Assembly (NCBI RefSeq): GCF_030272615.1
Contig: NC_081413.1
Coordinates: forward strand, 443,691,038 to 443,755,037
DNA length: 64,000 nt
Origin: Cryptomeria japonica
Lineage: Eukaryota > Streptophyta > Pinopsida > Cupressales > Cupressaceae
Direction: 5' to 3'
The position numbers and the translations under genes are program-made. Each line of letters opens with the position of its first letter. The first letter of the stretch is position 1. Under the pieces are notes generated by a model. That model was not told the origin of the DNA and did no database searches. It saw nothing but the letters and a program-made list of their open reading frames with translations. Below are positions 11,475 through 23,176 of this stretch, piece by piece.

Positions 11475-12381
11475 TTGGTAAGAGGGTTGCAAAATGACCC
11501 TAAGGCTTGCAAGACCATTTTCCCCCCTTTTTTGTTCCTTTGCACATTTTTCATCCTCCACCATGATTTCTTGACTTCATCGTCATCAGGTTTACAAATT
11601 ATGAATTGGGTATCTCTAAAATTACCACCATAATCTCACACATCTTCTTAGTTTTCTGACCATATAAATTTTTTAATTTTTGGACAACATTAGCATAGTA
11701 AACTTTAATTTTCTTTATCAGTGCCTTGACAATCCTCACAGATATATGTCTACCATTTTTTTAATAACTTTTGATATACTTGACCAAGTTCAAAATAAAT
11801 TATATATTATTGTTCTACACTAGATTCTATACACTTTAAAAAAAAAATTGCATTTTTGATCATTTTGATGCAAGTTATGCCCAGCGCACGAACAGGTACC
11901 AAATTTTTCAGGATGCGATCACTTCCAAAAATCATAAAAAATAAAATAATCAACGTAAAATTACAAAAAAATAGACAACTTATAGATCTCACTCTTACCT
12001 ATCATCCTACCAAAGGGTTTTACAAAATACTAAATCTAACTATATATTTTGTGCAGCACACAAAAACAACTATGTTATATTTTTCTGAAAAAATCAGGAA
12101 CATTTTTTGTGCATGAAAGGTTTGACCTTCTTAATCTTATCTAATTTTAAAAAAAATTAGTAGTTTAGAAACTAGATTCAGATTACTACAATTCTTTTTT
12201 TTTTTTCAACTCCTAGTTTTGAGTGCATGACCTTCAAATAGCTCTTTGAAGTTCAGGTTTACCAATTTTCAGAAAAAAAAAAAGAAAAGTGGCCACTTAT
12301 ACCCCCCTTTTTGTTCACTATCTTGGTGCACTTACCCTATTACACTATATTTAAAATTAAAATGACCCCGGGGTATCAATG

Positions 12382-12382
<1 letters not shown>
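11475..12382. other. AT-rich intergenic stretch without a recognisable gene
   Basis: The stretch is AT-rich with several poly-A and poly-T runs. The frames present are short and overlap on opposite strands (for example 11807-11992 minus and 11856-12116 plus), with no recognisable motif. It ends in the (TA)n run that marks where similarity to the 41.8-kb region begins. Confidence 0.6.

Positions 12383-12419
<37 letters not shown>
12383..12419. repeat. (TA)n microsatellite at the left edge of LTR copy A
   Basis: This is an uninterrupted run of TA dinucleotides. The equivalent (AT)n in the second LTR copy is where RE1 is inserted (20743-20756 and 41825-41839). Confidence 0.9.
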
Positions 12420-12422
<3 letters not shown>

Positions 12423-12774
12423 TTCCCCATGGGATGAAAGAAACACATCCAATTAATTTATTTAAAATTATTTATATAAATAAATATTTATATATATATT
12501 TAATTACATACCTAATGGTTATGTCATTAAATATACAAATAAATATTCCTAAAATGCGATTCCAAACTTATGCACCCCTTAACCCCTTTTTATATATATT
12601 TGGTTTTTTTAGGGTTCCTTCATTTTGAAAAGGCCCTTTTAATTTGCCCTAACATAAGTTAGGGCATTCATTTTTTGATTGTAGTGGTTTCAAAATTAAC
12701 ATGGCTGCCATTTTGTGCAGGCCCATGGGCGGGATGGATGGCAAGTTCGTGTTGAGTTGCAGGGCCGAGGGAAT

Positions 12775-12915
12775 GGTGAGGCACCACTATGGGGTTCGAC
12801 GACCACATAGTGTGGGTCGCAACCCACTACTATGGGGTTTGATGTCCACATAGTGTGGGTCGCAGCCCACACATTATGGGTCATGGCCCATACTGTGTGG
12901 GTCATGGCCCACTTC
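12775..12915 (+). repeat. Minisatellite of CACATAGTGTGGGTCGCAGC-type units in LTR A
   Basis: Units of roughly 20-30 bp built on ATAGTGTGGGTCGCAACCCA and close variants repeat four to six times. The same array, longer and diverged, is in the second LTR copy at about 42205-42405. It creates a spurious minus-strand frame with a repeating WAMTH phrase. Confidence 0.75.
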
Positions 12916-12962
12916 ACCACTCCACCATTTATGCGTTCAAACTTTTTATTTATAACAATTTC

Positions 12963-12965
<3 letters not shown>

Positions 12966-12997
<32 letters not shown>
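12966..12997. repeat. (AT)n microsatellite
   Basis: Simple AT dinucleotide run inside LTR A. The corresponding place in LTR B (about 42463-42660) has expanded into a longer AT/AC/GT mixture. Confidence 0.9.
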
Positions 12998-13000
<3 letters not shown>

Positions 13001-16000
13001 GATTTTATTTTTTTGACTAAATCAACTTTCTAGTTTATTACTATGAAGGGTTTTCAAAAAAAAATATAAATATATGTTTATATATATTTATTTTTATAAA
13101 TACCAGTAGTGAAATATTTCTTCTATTCTAGTTTTATTCCCAGAGTAGTTACTTGCAGGTTAATAAGCAGAAATGTATCAATATATATATTTCCAAGTTA
13201 GGTGTTATTACTTTTATATGAGAATGAAATGGTAATATGGTGTTTAAATCTGAACTTTAAGAATATCTAATAAAAGATTTAAAACATAAACAGAAGTATA
13301 ATAGATCTAGCTCCATTTCTTTTTCCAAGTAATTTATTTTCCTATAGTATTGTAAATGTAATTTGCTAGAAATGAAATGAAACCTTTTTTTTTGTAAGAA
13401 TGAACTGGTTAAGAGATAAATTATCTATGAGTTTAAACATAATATAACTAATACTAGTTTAGTGATAGCAAGTTTCCTTTAATTCAAAAATAGCTTAAAT
13501 CTGAAATACAACTCCATATTGTCATTAAAAGTAAACCTTTCCAACTTGCATTTATTCGAATAAGAGTTAAAACTAAATATTACACATTTCTTGCATCCTT
13601 CCTTTTTGCTACTAATTACATAAACTTAAGGAAATAAATACATTTCTTTCTCATACATCTTTTTTTTCAAAACTCGATAGTAGGAAAGTAAAATAAATTT
13701 GTTTCTTTCCCTGTACAATTTTTTTTTTTAGAATTCACTAAAAACTATAAAATGAGCTTAAAATGAAATAATCTTGAAATAACAACTAGAAGTATTCCTC
13801 ATTCAGTCACATAGATAGCTCTCCTCCTTCTTTCTTCTATATCCAAAATTGAGACCTGCAAATGAAATAACTCCTCTGGTTGTGACCATGGAGGCTCACA
13901 TCCCAACCTAGACCTACAAGAGGCCACCCTCGAGCTTGGGAGAACTAGGTGCCAAACAGGTTACAAGAAAGCAACTCACACATACAATTTTTCAGAATAC
14001 AAGAGAATACATTCAACACAAAACTCCCATCGCAAGCTTAACACATAGCGATAAAAGTGACATTTTTAAAGTGGGGTGAAGGTGGCCTAGACATGGGGAG
14101 ATCTCCAAGTATAATACAATAACCCAAGACCCTCGCAAGGCCAAAATCCCTTTCAAACTTGGTCTCTCAAGACCACAAAATAAAACCCTTATGTCCCCCT
14201 AAATCTTTCAAGCCAAATCTTCCCTTATGACCCCGAATTTAAACAAATAAAATGCAACAAGGATCCCAGATCATTGTTTCCCTCTCTTTCCATAAGAGAA
14301 ACTCTACACCCTATGAATGTCAAACTCCCTTCACCCCAAGACTACTCTACCCTCCCAAGGGTGAGTTTGGTCTTGACTCCCATAAACAACATAAATATGT
14401 AAGCATTCTACAAAATGCAAAACTCAACCAATACTCAAAATAACACAACATTCAAGTTGCAAACACAAGATTATTACAATATGCAGATTTTCACAAAACA
14501 ACCAAAATATGCATTTAAAACCTAACGGTGACAATGCATCAACCTCAACTCCTGCAATGGAATATGGTGGAATATTTGATGAAGAGCCTCCAACCCAAGC
14601 CAACAAGATTTCCACCAACTACAAGCTTCCTTAGCTAAATTGTCTTCTTCAAAATTCAATTCATTCAACAAATTTTGATCTCCAAGATTGGAGAGTGGGT
14701 GATGAAAATTTGAAGTGAATATTTTCCTCTTAGTAGACTCCTCTCACACTTTCCAACCTCCTTGGAAAATGATGATGCAAGCTTATAGTTTTGTCTTCTG
14801 AACCCTCTTACAAGGTTTCTAAAAGAGGAAAGTAAAAAGGTAACTGTAAGGTGGGGAAGTGCATCCAACACAAGAATAAAAGGTTTTCTTACCAACACTG
14901 AATCTTCTAAAAGCTGATTTTCGTCCATCAAGAAAAGGTCACTTTCGAATTGACTTGGCAATCACATGTGAGTGGTTCTATGCCCAAAAAGGTCCCTTAC
15001 CCATAGGTATATGAATTGGGCCTTCAAAGATGACTTAACCTCAACTATAGGAGTTAGTTTGAGACCCCAAAAACCCACCTAAAGTTTACCTACGGGTCAA
15101 ACTCAATTTGACCATTCTAAGGTCTCCCTAACCAATTTTTTTTTCGAGAAAAATAAATGAGGTTTGAAAATAAATTGGTTCTCACTTTTCCTCTCAAGGA
15201 CATGTCACATGCCAACTCACATAACATTACAAGTTTCAAGGGACACCATAAAATATAAAACATCAAAATACACTAGACATGCCCTTTCAAGGTGAAGATA
15301 AATTCAAATTAAACAAATTGAACACACACATGCATTCACTTATACAAAAATAAACACATTACAAATGAGGTATTGTCTCTCCAAATAGACAAACCTTGGC
15401 TTCACAATCACACATAGGTTTGGCTCTAGTTCTCCCATTTATTTCCACGGTCACATGGATTAATATCCTGCACATCTCAATTCACACATCAATAGATCCA
15501 AAACAATATGCATATATATATACATGCAAGGAAATACATGCCAAACACATAGCATCAAAATATGCACTATAAGGTAAGATGATTGCATAACCTAGTTCAA
15601 ATACTTTTCCCAATAATTCACATGTGATCATATACTCATTGCAACACCAATGAAATCATATAAAACCATCACAAAAGAAGCATGCATCAAAATATTATAA
15701 CATCATCAAGTATAAGTACTGAAATCAAGCATAATGTGGAATACATTTTATCCACTAGTTTTCATGAAGATCATATGTCAAATAGTGTCATGACCATAAT
15801 GTATCAAGTTTTTGTCCTAAAATCTAAGTCTATAACAGAAATGAAAGATATTCTTATGATGGATTCGGGGTAGGACCCCAAACCCTTAACAGATATATGA
15901 AGCATAGGCAAATTACATCTAATTATCCACAAGGAGACCAACATTCACTAAACCACCCATCTAACATTGTCTGCCACAGCCCATCAAAGCATCTGATCAT

Positions 16001-16088
16001 AGTGTTTCAACCATCTATGCGAGCTAATAATAAGGTCAGCCATGGTAAAACTACGTTAAACAAAGTTTGATCGGGGAGGAGTACTAAA

Positions 16089-16098
16089 TCCCCCCCCC
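16089..16098 (-). other. RE0 polypurine tract
   Basis: Nine C residues on the plus strand (16090-16098) read as a G-run ending in A on the minus strand, directly abutting the LTR A edge at 16088. This is the expected position and composition of the plus-strand primer of an LTR retrotransposon. The sequence outside the other LTR copy (46217 onward) has no such tract, which fits that side being the outer boundary. Confidence 0.55.
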
Positions 16099-19000
16099 AT
16101 AGGGTTAGAATTACTCTTGGAAGTTGCAAGGCTAGGGTACAAAGACAAGGACATAATATTCCCAACATTTCTCATTAAAATACACTAAATCTAGCCTTTC
16201 CTACCAGGATGATGCAATACAAAAATCAGCCTACTAACCTAAAAGATATCACCTCTTAAATGCACTATCATAGCATTTCTATTATTTCTCTTCTAAGGCA
16301 AGTAGGTGATCCACAAGTTCTCCTTTGTGTATACCTCAATTACTTTAAGTCAATGAACTACCAAATCATAACTATATGAGACATTATCTTTCACTACCTA
16401 GGTTATGCCTATTAATTTACTTATTCAATTTCTAGGAGTCATATTTTACGGTAAGTATTTCCCCAAAATGTGCATATTCTACTGGAATTCCTATACTTTG
16501 TATAAGTATCATGAAAAATCAACATCATTACTTACTTTAGCCAAACATCAAATCACTTATTTTACATCAAGGTGCGTCATAAAGATGATAGCTACATATC
16601 CTATATATCAACTTATGTGAGTATTCCTTACTACATCATTAGGGTAACCAAAATATATTCAAGTTAAGTACTCAAATTCATCCATAATTAGGGTAGCATA
16701 CTACCACTAGGGTTTATAATAACTAAACATATAGGAATAAAGGTTCGAGGTGTATAGGTCAATCGCAACATCGAATATTAAAGCATCTTACAATCGCATT
16801 GCAAGAGAGTAGTGAAAACCGTTACATCTAACCTCATCCAAAGTAACTTAATTTAATTAGCATCCATGTAGACATCTCAATGCACTTGTCAACATGACGA
16901 GTCTGCAAATATTCAACACTTGCACAATTCACAAAGTCTAGATCACACTTTTTGCTAATAATTTTCTTGTTTTAATTGATTGTAAAAGAGTTTCATCATA
17001 GAGGATACACTTTCCATTTTTTGTAATTAGATTTAATATTTTTTATTTATTTCTTATGCCTAATTTCACTCCTTGCGGTGTTTTCCCTTAACACTCTATC
17101 AGAGGTTCAATGAACATGAAAGATATTACACTTGATCACATAACTAGGGCCAACTAATTCAAACATTCAAAATGACCACTTGACACCTCAAAAGATAGAA
17201 TTCAAAATTAAATTTACCAAGTCCAATATGAAAGGAAGAAATATGTAGGCAATCGAAAAACATTAAATCAACAACATGACAAGTGTCACAACTCAAATGA
17301 AAAGAAATGGAAATTTAGGGGTCCTTCCATCATAAGAAATATCAAATAATGTGTTATCCCCTAAGTCATATAACACTATTCAAAAGATAGTCAAAACACT
17401 ATCGAAATAGAAAACTCAAAACAAGGTGACCATTTTAGCCATACTATAGGGAGTAACCATTGCACATCACCCAAGATTACCAGCTTGAATGCATGAGGAA
17501 GTGATTATTAGACACTTAGGGCTATTAGATTAGCTACATTTCTTTATTATCATGAAATATTTAATATAGATCTGGTTCCACCTAATTCCAAATTTCCAAG
17601 TTGATTACATCCCCAATATTACCACTTTTTAGCAACACTTTCAATATAAACTGCTAACCACTTAGGATTATCAACAACCATAGTTAAATACTAACATATG
17701 GATGCACTAATTCTACCATCCTTCGTCCATTCTCCTTGGACTTCCATTAAATAGACATAATATAATAAAATGTTGTTGTTCAATAATACATTGCAACACA
17801 TACATGATTACTTTTGTGTCTTGTTTACTAATAGGGGGTAAATAGGTGAGTATAAAATCAATATTTGTATACTGAGAACCACTTAGGAGTGGTACAATGC
17901 AATTATATAAGTTGACCAGTGATAATTATTGTTTCCTTAGCGACTTTCGCTAGCTCCTTGTATCTCCGTATCTAATTATTAATTTGTCCTCATCAAGTAG
18001 GAGCATCCTACCAAAATACTATCAATCATTGTTAAGAAACAAACAATGGTGGAATAACCACCAGGTACAAAAAAGTACAAATCATTAACGCTTGTCAACT
18101 ATTACATACTATCTCACCTACCTTACTCCTTCTTTTGCGACATGGAAATTTGATTTATTCTTACCTATTACACTCGTGCAATCATGAGAACAAAGGGGTG
18201 CATACTCAAGAGTGAAAAGCACAGTAACAACACGCTCCTTTAATTTGAATTTTGACTAATAGAAATTATCATTTTCTATCTTGTCTCTTATATATTTACT
18301 TGCTAGCCGACCATGCCATAGAGAATTTTTTGATTATCTTCAAGCCAATAAAATATCCTTATTACCACAGTATCAAGTTATCCTATAATTGCATAACGTA
18401 GGGGTGTACCATAAGTACAAAGGTTTTAAGATTCCACTTAACTCCAAGTCCTTTCTTATTTAGCCACATGAATAGGCTCCTTAGAACTATGCTCATAGGT
18501 CCTTACATTTGAGCACCATATACCATTTCCAATTAATTCTCATTAACCATTGATTATAATTATGATAGTATTCGCAACTTCCAAATGCCTTATCAACTTT
18601 TGGATATTGGCTCACCCATACCTAATGTTCCTTATACTTCCGCTCCCATGTGTAATCAATTTGCAAACCTCTTCAGATATGCATCAGTAGAAAAAGTGTT
18701 CTAAACTAGCACATAGCTATTTTCAAGTTATGTGTTGGTTAAACTTTCTCCTTAGACTCCAAATACACATAAGTTAATCACCTCATGATTATCTAATCAT
18801 GTTTCATCTACTTCACCTTGTACCTTAGTAGGGTTTCTACATGACTCCTGTACCGTTTCATCTTTCTTGACCAATTACTTAGTCCTCTCAAGATTCTTTA
18901 CCAAAAGGATTAGTTAGGTCATTAGATTGTTTGATTCCCCAATATTGGACTTAACTACATGAGGATTTAAGAAACATTTGTATTTTTCATTGTTTAATCC

Positions 19001-20142
19001 AAAAGGGTTTGTGTCTCCTTTCTTCTCAAATCAAATTACCTTTAGAATTATTAGGGCTCATTTATCAAGTGGATTGTTATTCATCATTACCTACATCATC
19101 CTCAAGGTTATCCTCTACAAGTTAATTTGCATTGATACAAGAACCCTTAATAGGTGGTCTCAAGAAGAGTAACATAGTACAGTCACATGCTTAAGGTACC
19201 TATCTATTAGGAAAGGATAATGTTTATGCCCAAGATTTATAAAGGTGCCACCTAACTCACTCTTGAAAGGTGCCCCATATTGTACTCATTGTTTATAAAA
19301 CACCACAATCTTACTCATAGGGTTGAATGTTAATTAGAAAAAAAACTAGCACCATCTGGTATTACTAGTATTTCATCTATGTTATGTTTCATTTGACTTG
19401 TTCACTAGGTTTCCATCTCACCCAAACCTAGCTTTCTTGATTTTGCCATGTCAAGAACATATCCCAACTGATGATATTGCCTTTATTAACTATTAGAAGT
19501 ATTCTATTGTATTGAATTTATTCCTCGTACCCAATTTGACTAGGTACAACTGTTGCAATTTTTTTTCAATTGAGTGGTAGCCTCATAAGTAGTAATGATC
19601 AGAATTCAATTTCGAAATATTGAAAATATTTTCATATATATATATATATATATATATATTATGTATTTTATAGATGTTAGTAATTGTTATTTTCGAAGGC
19701 CTTCAGAGCATTTTCAGCCTTGGAGACTTTGCTCGGTCTTTTAAAGCATTGTCATAGGCAAAATCTTTCAGGAGTTCACCTACACTCTTGAAGACCTTTC
19801 CAACAAGGTAAACAGTTTGCATTTTCAAGTCCCAAGTGGAAAGTTATGACTAGTTGAAGTTAGGATAAATTTTGATAGAATTTTCAAAAAAAATCATAGT
19901 TTTGGGGTTTTATTAAGCCATAACAAGTATGACTATTGAGTTTCAATTTTTTAGAGCTTTTGGTGACCCTTGCAGTCTCGTGAACTAATATATGTTAATC
20001 TTTTGAATTAACAAAAACACTTTTTGGCTTGCTTCAAATATTGCAAATACTCAGCAGGTTTTCACTTAGTTGTACTCCGAAGTCATAGTTCAGATCAACT
20101 AAGTTATGAATGTAGCCCAAGTTTTTCCAGTGTATGAATGTA
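16099..20142 (-). other. RE0 internal region, about 4 kb, non-coding
   Basis: No frame longer than about 70 codons with credible content exists on either strand. The region is AT-rich with a (TA)n run at 19634-19659. A non-coding interior of this size between LTRs of about 4 kb is the organisation described for LARDs (large retrotransposon derivatives). No recognisable Gag or Pol remnant was seen, so the superfamily cannot be assigned. The short plus-strand frames at 16405-16620 and 18978-19172 look fortuitous. Confidence 0.5.
19634..19659. repeat. (TA)n microsatellite
   Basis: Simple AT/TA dinucleotide run within the RE0 interior. Confidence 0.9.
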
Positions 20143-20156
20143 GGGCTCTAATACCA
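20143..20156 (-). other. RE0 primer-binding site (initiator-Met tRNA type)
   Basis: The minus strand reads TGGTATTAGAGCCC, one mismatch from TGGTATCAGAGC, the complement of the plant initiator methionine tRNA 3' end. It lies 3 bp inside the LTR terminus TGTAGTGCCC that begins at 20160 on the plus strand, the usual spacing. Confidence 0.65.
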
Positions 20157-20159
20157 AAA

Positions 20160-20756
20160 TGTAGTGCCCAAACTTTATGGCAAAAATACATTTTTTTTTT
20201 AAAACCATAATTACTTGTGATTTACGTAATGTTAAAATATGGTTGAACACTTAGTTTCATTAATTAGATTACTTAAGTGCCAACTTATAATGATCTACAA
20301 GAGGATGGGTTAGAATATTGTATTGAAATTTTAATTGAAATAACAACTCGCAACGAACGTTGACTATGTGGGTTAAATTTAACACCTTAAGCTATTGCAT
20401 TACATTACACTCAATAGGGAATAGTTCTTTGAAATAAGAGATACCATCCCTTGAGTAAATAATCATACTTTAATTAGATTGATTGAATTATTTATTAAAA
20501 TCACAACTAAGTATACTAATTATTGATTGATTGAAGTATTGATACTTTAATTATGTATTAAAATCACAACTACATGGGCCCACTATTGTTTAACTCAAAT
20601 AATGCCATTTAAACTTTAAAGCAAAATGTACTAATTAATTGTGCATTTATCCCACTTTAATACATTAATATTAGTATAAACCATTTATATTAATATTGGT
20701 TTAATAGCCAAGGTTATCCAATAACCGATAGGGTCATTACAATATATATATATATA
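20160..20756 (-). mobile_element. RE0 right LTR (LTR B), proximal segment cut off by RE1
   Basis: The segment begins TGTAGTGCCC next to the primer-binding site and runs into an (AT)n interrupted by RE1. The sequence resumes at 41825. The outer end of the resumed segment is GGGTGCTACA (46216), which pairs with TGTAGTGCCC as short inverted termini. The alternative is a separate 583-bp LTR ending at 20742, since GGGTCATTACA there also looks like an LTR terminus. I cannot exclude this, because LTR A has no counterpart of this 600-bp segment. Confidence 0.45.
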
Positions 20757-21976
20757 TATTGGCCATTTGGTGGAGTTTATTATGTGTTGCATTGATGTTT
20801 TGTCATTGATGTCAACACTAGTTGTTTGGATGCTTTACTAGCACCCTTCTAGTCCCGATAGGCTAAGTGGTTTCTTGTTAACTTGGATCCGGTATGATCT
20901 GGTAGGCTCCAGTATAGTCTGGTGTTGGAATTGGCTTGTTCATGATACTTATACTCATATTTGGTCAGTTGGTTTTGGTCTGGTGATTGGATGCTATCCT
21001 ACTTTCTTAAAAGATTGGTTTCTAGTTCTGGCAAGGGTTTCAACGGCAGAGATTTTGATGCAGATCTTTAATGAATTGCATAAGTGGTATTGGTGTAGTT
21101 TTTGATGGAGTTTCAGGATGTTGTTGGTGATCATGTTTGAGACTTGGTGGATGGAGATCATTTCTATAGCATGTGGACCTATACTTGGTCTTGGTTGATG
21201 TAGGTTATGGACCGACTTTAATGTAACGTGTGGATAGGACCTATTGATATATTTCTGCAATATCTTCTATGTTGATATTACTTGTTTGGTCTAAGGATGA
21301 CATGGTTTGTAATTATGTAATTGGTTTATTGTTTGTTGGCCGACATGATTGTTTCTAGTCAAGGGTTTGTATAAATAGATCTACGATCTCATTGTAGATC
21401 ATCATGATTAATGTAAGAGGTCATGGTCAAGGAATGTAATATGTAAATAATGTAATATCATTTAGGTAAAGGAGTTGATCAATCGTTGGAGATCAAATTG
21501 GGTTTATGTAAGAGGATTTAGTCCTCCAGTATTGAGCTTAACCAGAACTGTACTCAGGCATAGGAGATGCTATCTTTTGCAGTTCAACACTTCTCTGGAT
21601 TGTAGTCTGGATTTATATGTAGTCAATAAGGCTCCTTTTGTGATGAGCAGTGCACTCTAGGTTGTTTGCCTTCCTACAAGTGCAGGCCTCTTCATTGTAA
21701 TTCACATACCTACTACAGAAGTATTATTTGATTGTGGGTAGGCTTCCCACCATGGTTTTTCCCTTTACCGGGTTTTCGACATAGAAATCTTGGTGTTATG
21801 TGGATGGATTTTATTTTGTGATTTTTGTTTATGATTAATTGGATTAACCGCTATTTTGGTATTATTGTTTTGGGTTCTGATGTTAAATTTTTAAATTTCT
21901 AATGCTTATAGTAATATGTGACAACTGTTTCACCCCCCCCTCTCGGTTGTCTTCCAGTTATCTGAACTATCTAACA
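20757..21976 (+). repeat. RE1 5' LTR, 1220 bp
   Basis: It aligns end to end with 40604-41824. The first bases are TATTGGCC where the 3' LTR has TGTTGGCC, so the canonical TG is mutated. It ends CTATCTAACA, followed by AT and the primer-binding site. A C-run flanked by GACAACTG (21920-21927) and CGGTTGTC (21944-21951) can fold as a hairpin near the 3' end. TTGTCATTGATGTCAAC lies at 20800-20816. Confidence 0.9.
21370..21379 (+). promoter_or_regulatory. Putative TATA box of the RE1 LTR promoter
   Basis: TATAAATAGA lies about 600 bp before the LTR end and is conserved as TATAAATAGA in the 3' LTR near 41217. Position and sequence fit an RNA polymerase II LTR promoter. No transcription start can be read from sequence. 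Confidence 0.5.
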
Positions 21977-21978
21977 AT

Positions 21979-21990
21979 TGGTGTGAGATC
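21979..21990 (+). other. RE1 primer-binding site, degenerate
   Basis: TGGTGTGAGATC lies 2 bp after the LTR terminal CA. It matches the initiator-Met tRNA complement TGGTATCAGAGC at 9 of 12 positions. Confidence 0.7.
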
Positions 21991-22034
21991 TTTGGTCCTC
22001 TCTACAGAAAGCTTAACTACTTGAGGAAGATCCT

Positions 22035-23176
22035 ATGTTGATTAATAGTTCAACTTCATCCAATTCTTCTGGAGCTATCTTTTGAAGGGATATTTTGAGG
22101 CTTGATGGAACAAATTACACAGTATGAAAGATTCGGATGGAGACTTATCTGAGATGTCTTGGAAAGGAGATTTGGGAGATCACACCCTATAATATGAGAT
22201 GTGGCAATCCTCCTCTGACAAACTTGGACAAGAAGCTTGAGAATTATTCTAGAGAAAGAGAAGCCCTCGTGTATGCACTTTCTGATTAGCAAATAATGGG
22301 ATTAATCGACAAATCATTTGGAAAGGCTATATGGGATAAGTTGGAGACTCTTAATGAAGGTGAATATACAATGAAGATTTCTAAAATTGATGGTTATTGG
22401 GTGAGATATGAAAACCTGAAGATGGAAGAAGATGAAAGGATTACTACATTCATGGAAAGGGTAAATGAGATTGCTATGGGAATCCAATGTTGTGGTGGAA
22501 CTCTGAGAAAAGATGAAATTGTTTCTAAAGTCCTGAGAGCCCTATCAACGGCTTATGAAATGAAGGATACTGCATTAATGAGTTGAGAACAATGGCTAAT
22601 GCATCTGTCAATAGAGATACCTTGGTTGGGAAACTATCGTCTTTTGAGCTTGAAGAATTTGGACCTTCTGGAGCTGTGAAGACTGAACCTAGTTTTCATG
22701 CATCTACATCTACAACTGGTAAGAAAGACTAGAAAGATTTATATGCAAAGGAGTTAGAAGATATGAAGAGAGAAGATGATGAGTTTGAGAAACTTGAAGC
22801 ACTATTTTCTAGAAGAGTACCTAAAGGACCGGTAGGAAGTAAGTATGAAGGAAAATCACCTTTTAAAAGTTTTGCATGTAATAAGATTGGTCATTTTGCA
22901 TCTAGATGTCCTGAATGGAATTCAAGATTTGAAGAAAGAGTTAGAAGATTATATACACCTAATCCTAGATATCAGAACAAATATAAGTACAAGAAAAAAA
23001 AAGACAAATCATGCTACATAGAGGATGAGGAAGGCATTATTGATTCAAATAATGAACCAGCAAAAGAATCTGCTAGTGGATCCGATAATGGGATGGAATG
23101 GGTGTTTCTAGCTATCAAGGAAGATGATCTAGTACTGGAAGAGAATGTACCTGAGGAGAAGGCACTTTCTACTTAA
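22035..23176 (+). pseudogene. gag: RE1 gag remnant (copia-type Gag)
   Basis: The frame from the ATG at 22035 reads a copia-type (UBN2-like) Gag: an LDGTNYT-like N-terminal phrase, then LETLNEGE and ENLKMEEDERITTFM. The end has a zinc-knuckle-like ACNKIGHFASRC whose first cysteine position is Ser, so the CCHC metal site is broken. Stops interrupt it near 22078, 22128, 22288 and 22584, and 22730. The longest clean pieces are 22296-22586 and 22763-23176. Gag would form the particle shell that packages element RNA. RE2 encodes a close homologue (30899-31828). Confidence 0.85.

Larger units (their letters stand above)
12420..16088 (-). mobile_element. RE0 left LTR copy (LTR A) of a large non-coding LTR element
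   Basis: From ATTCCCCATGGGATGAAAGA at about 12420 onward, this sequence matches 41845-46216 in the same order and orientation for about 3.7 kb, with scattered substitutions and small indels. On the minus strand its right edge (TTTAGTACTCCTCCCCGATC) corresponds to the other copy's TGTAGCACCCCTCCCCGATC. It is immediately preceded by a G-run polypurine tract, as expected for the start of a 3' LTR. The left end does not reach a TG...CA terminus. Similarity stops at the (TA)n, so this copy is truncated or rearranged there. No coding capacity is visible. It could alternatively be a plain segmental duplication, but the adjacent PPT and PBS favour an LTR. Confidence 0.55.

Noticed and set aside
11306-11554. 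Minus-strand 82-codon frame with repeated GYEEL
   Set aside because: It is produced by the palindromic 46-49 bp repeat, and no independent coding signal is visible.
12696-12920. Minus-strand frame with a repeated WAMTH-like phrase, and its counterparts at 42063-42337
   Set aside because: It is a translation of the short minisatellite in the RE0 LTR copies.
20160-20742. Independent 583-bp LTR ending GGGTCATTACA
   Set aside because: Kept as an alternative only. No partner copy was found in the window, and the outer terminus at 46216 pairs equally well with TGTAGTGCCC.
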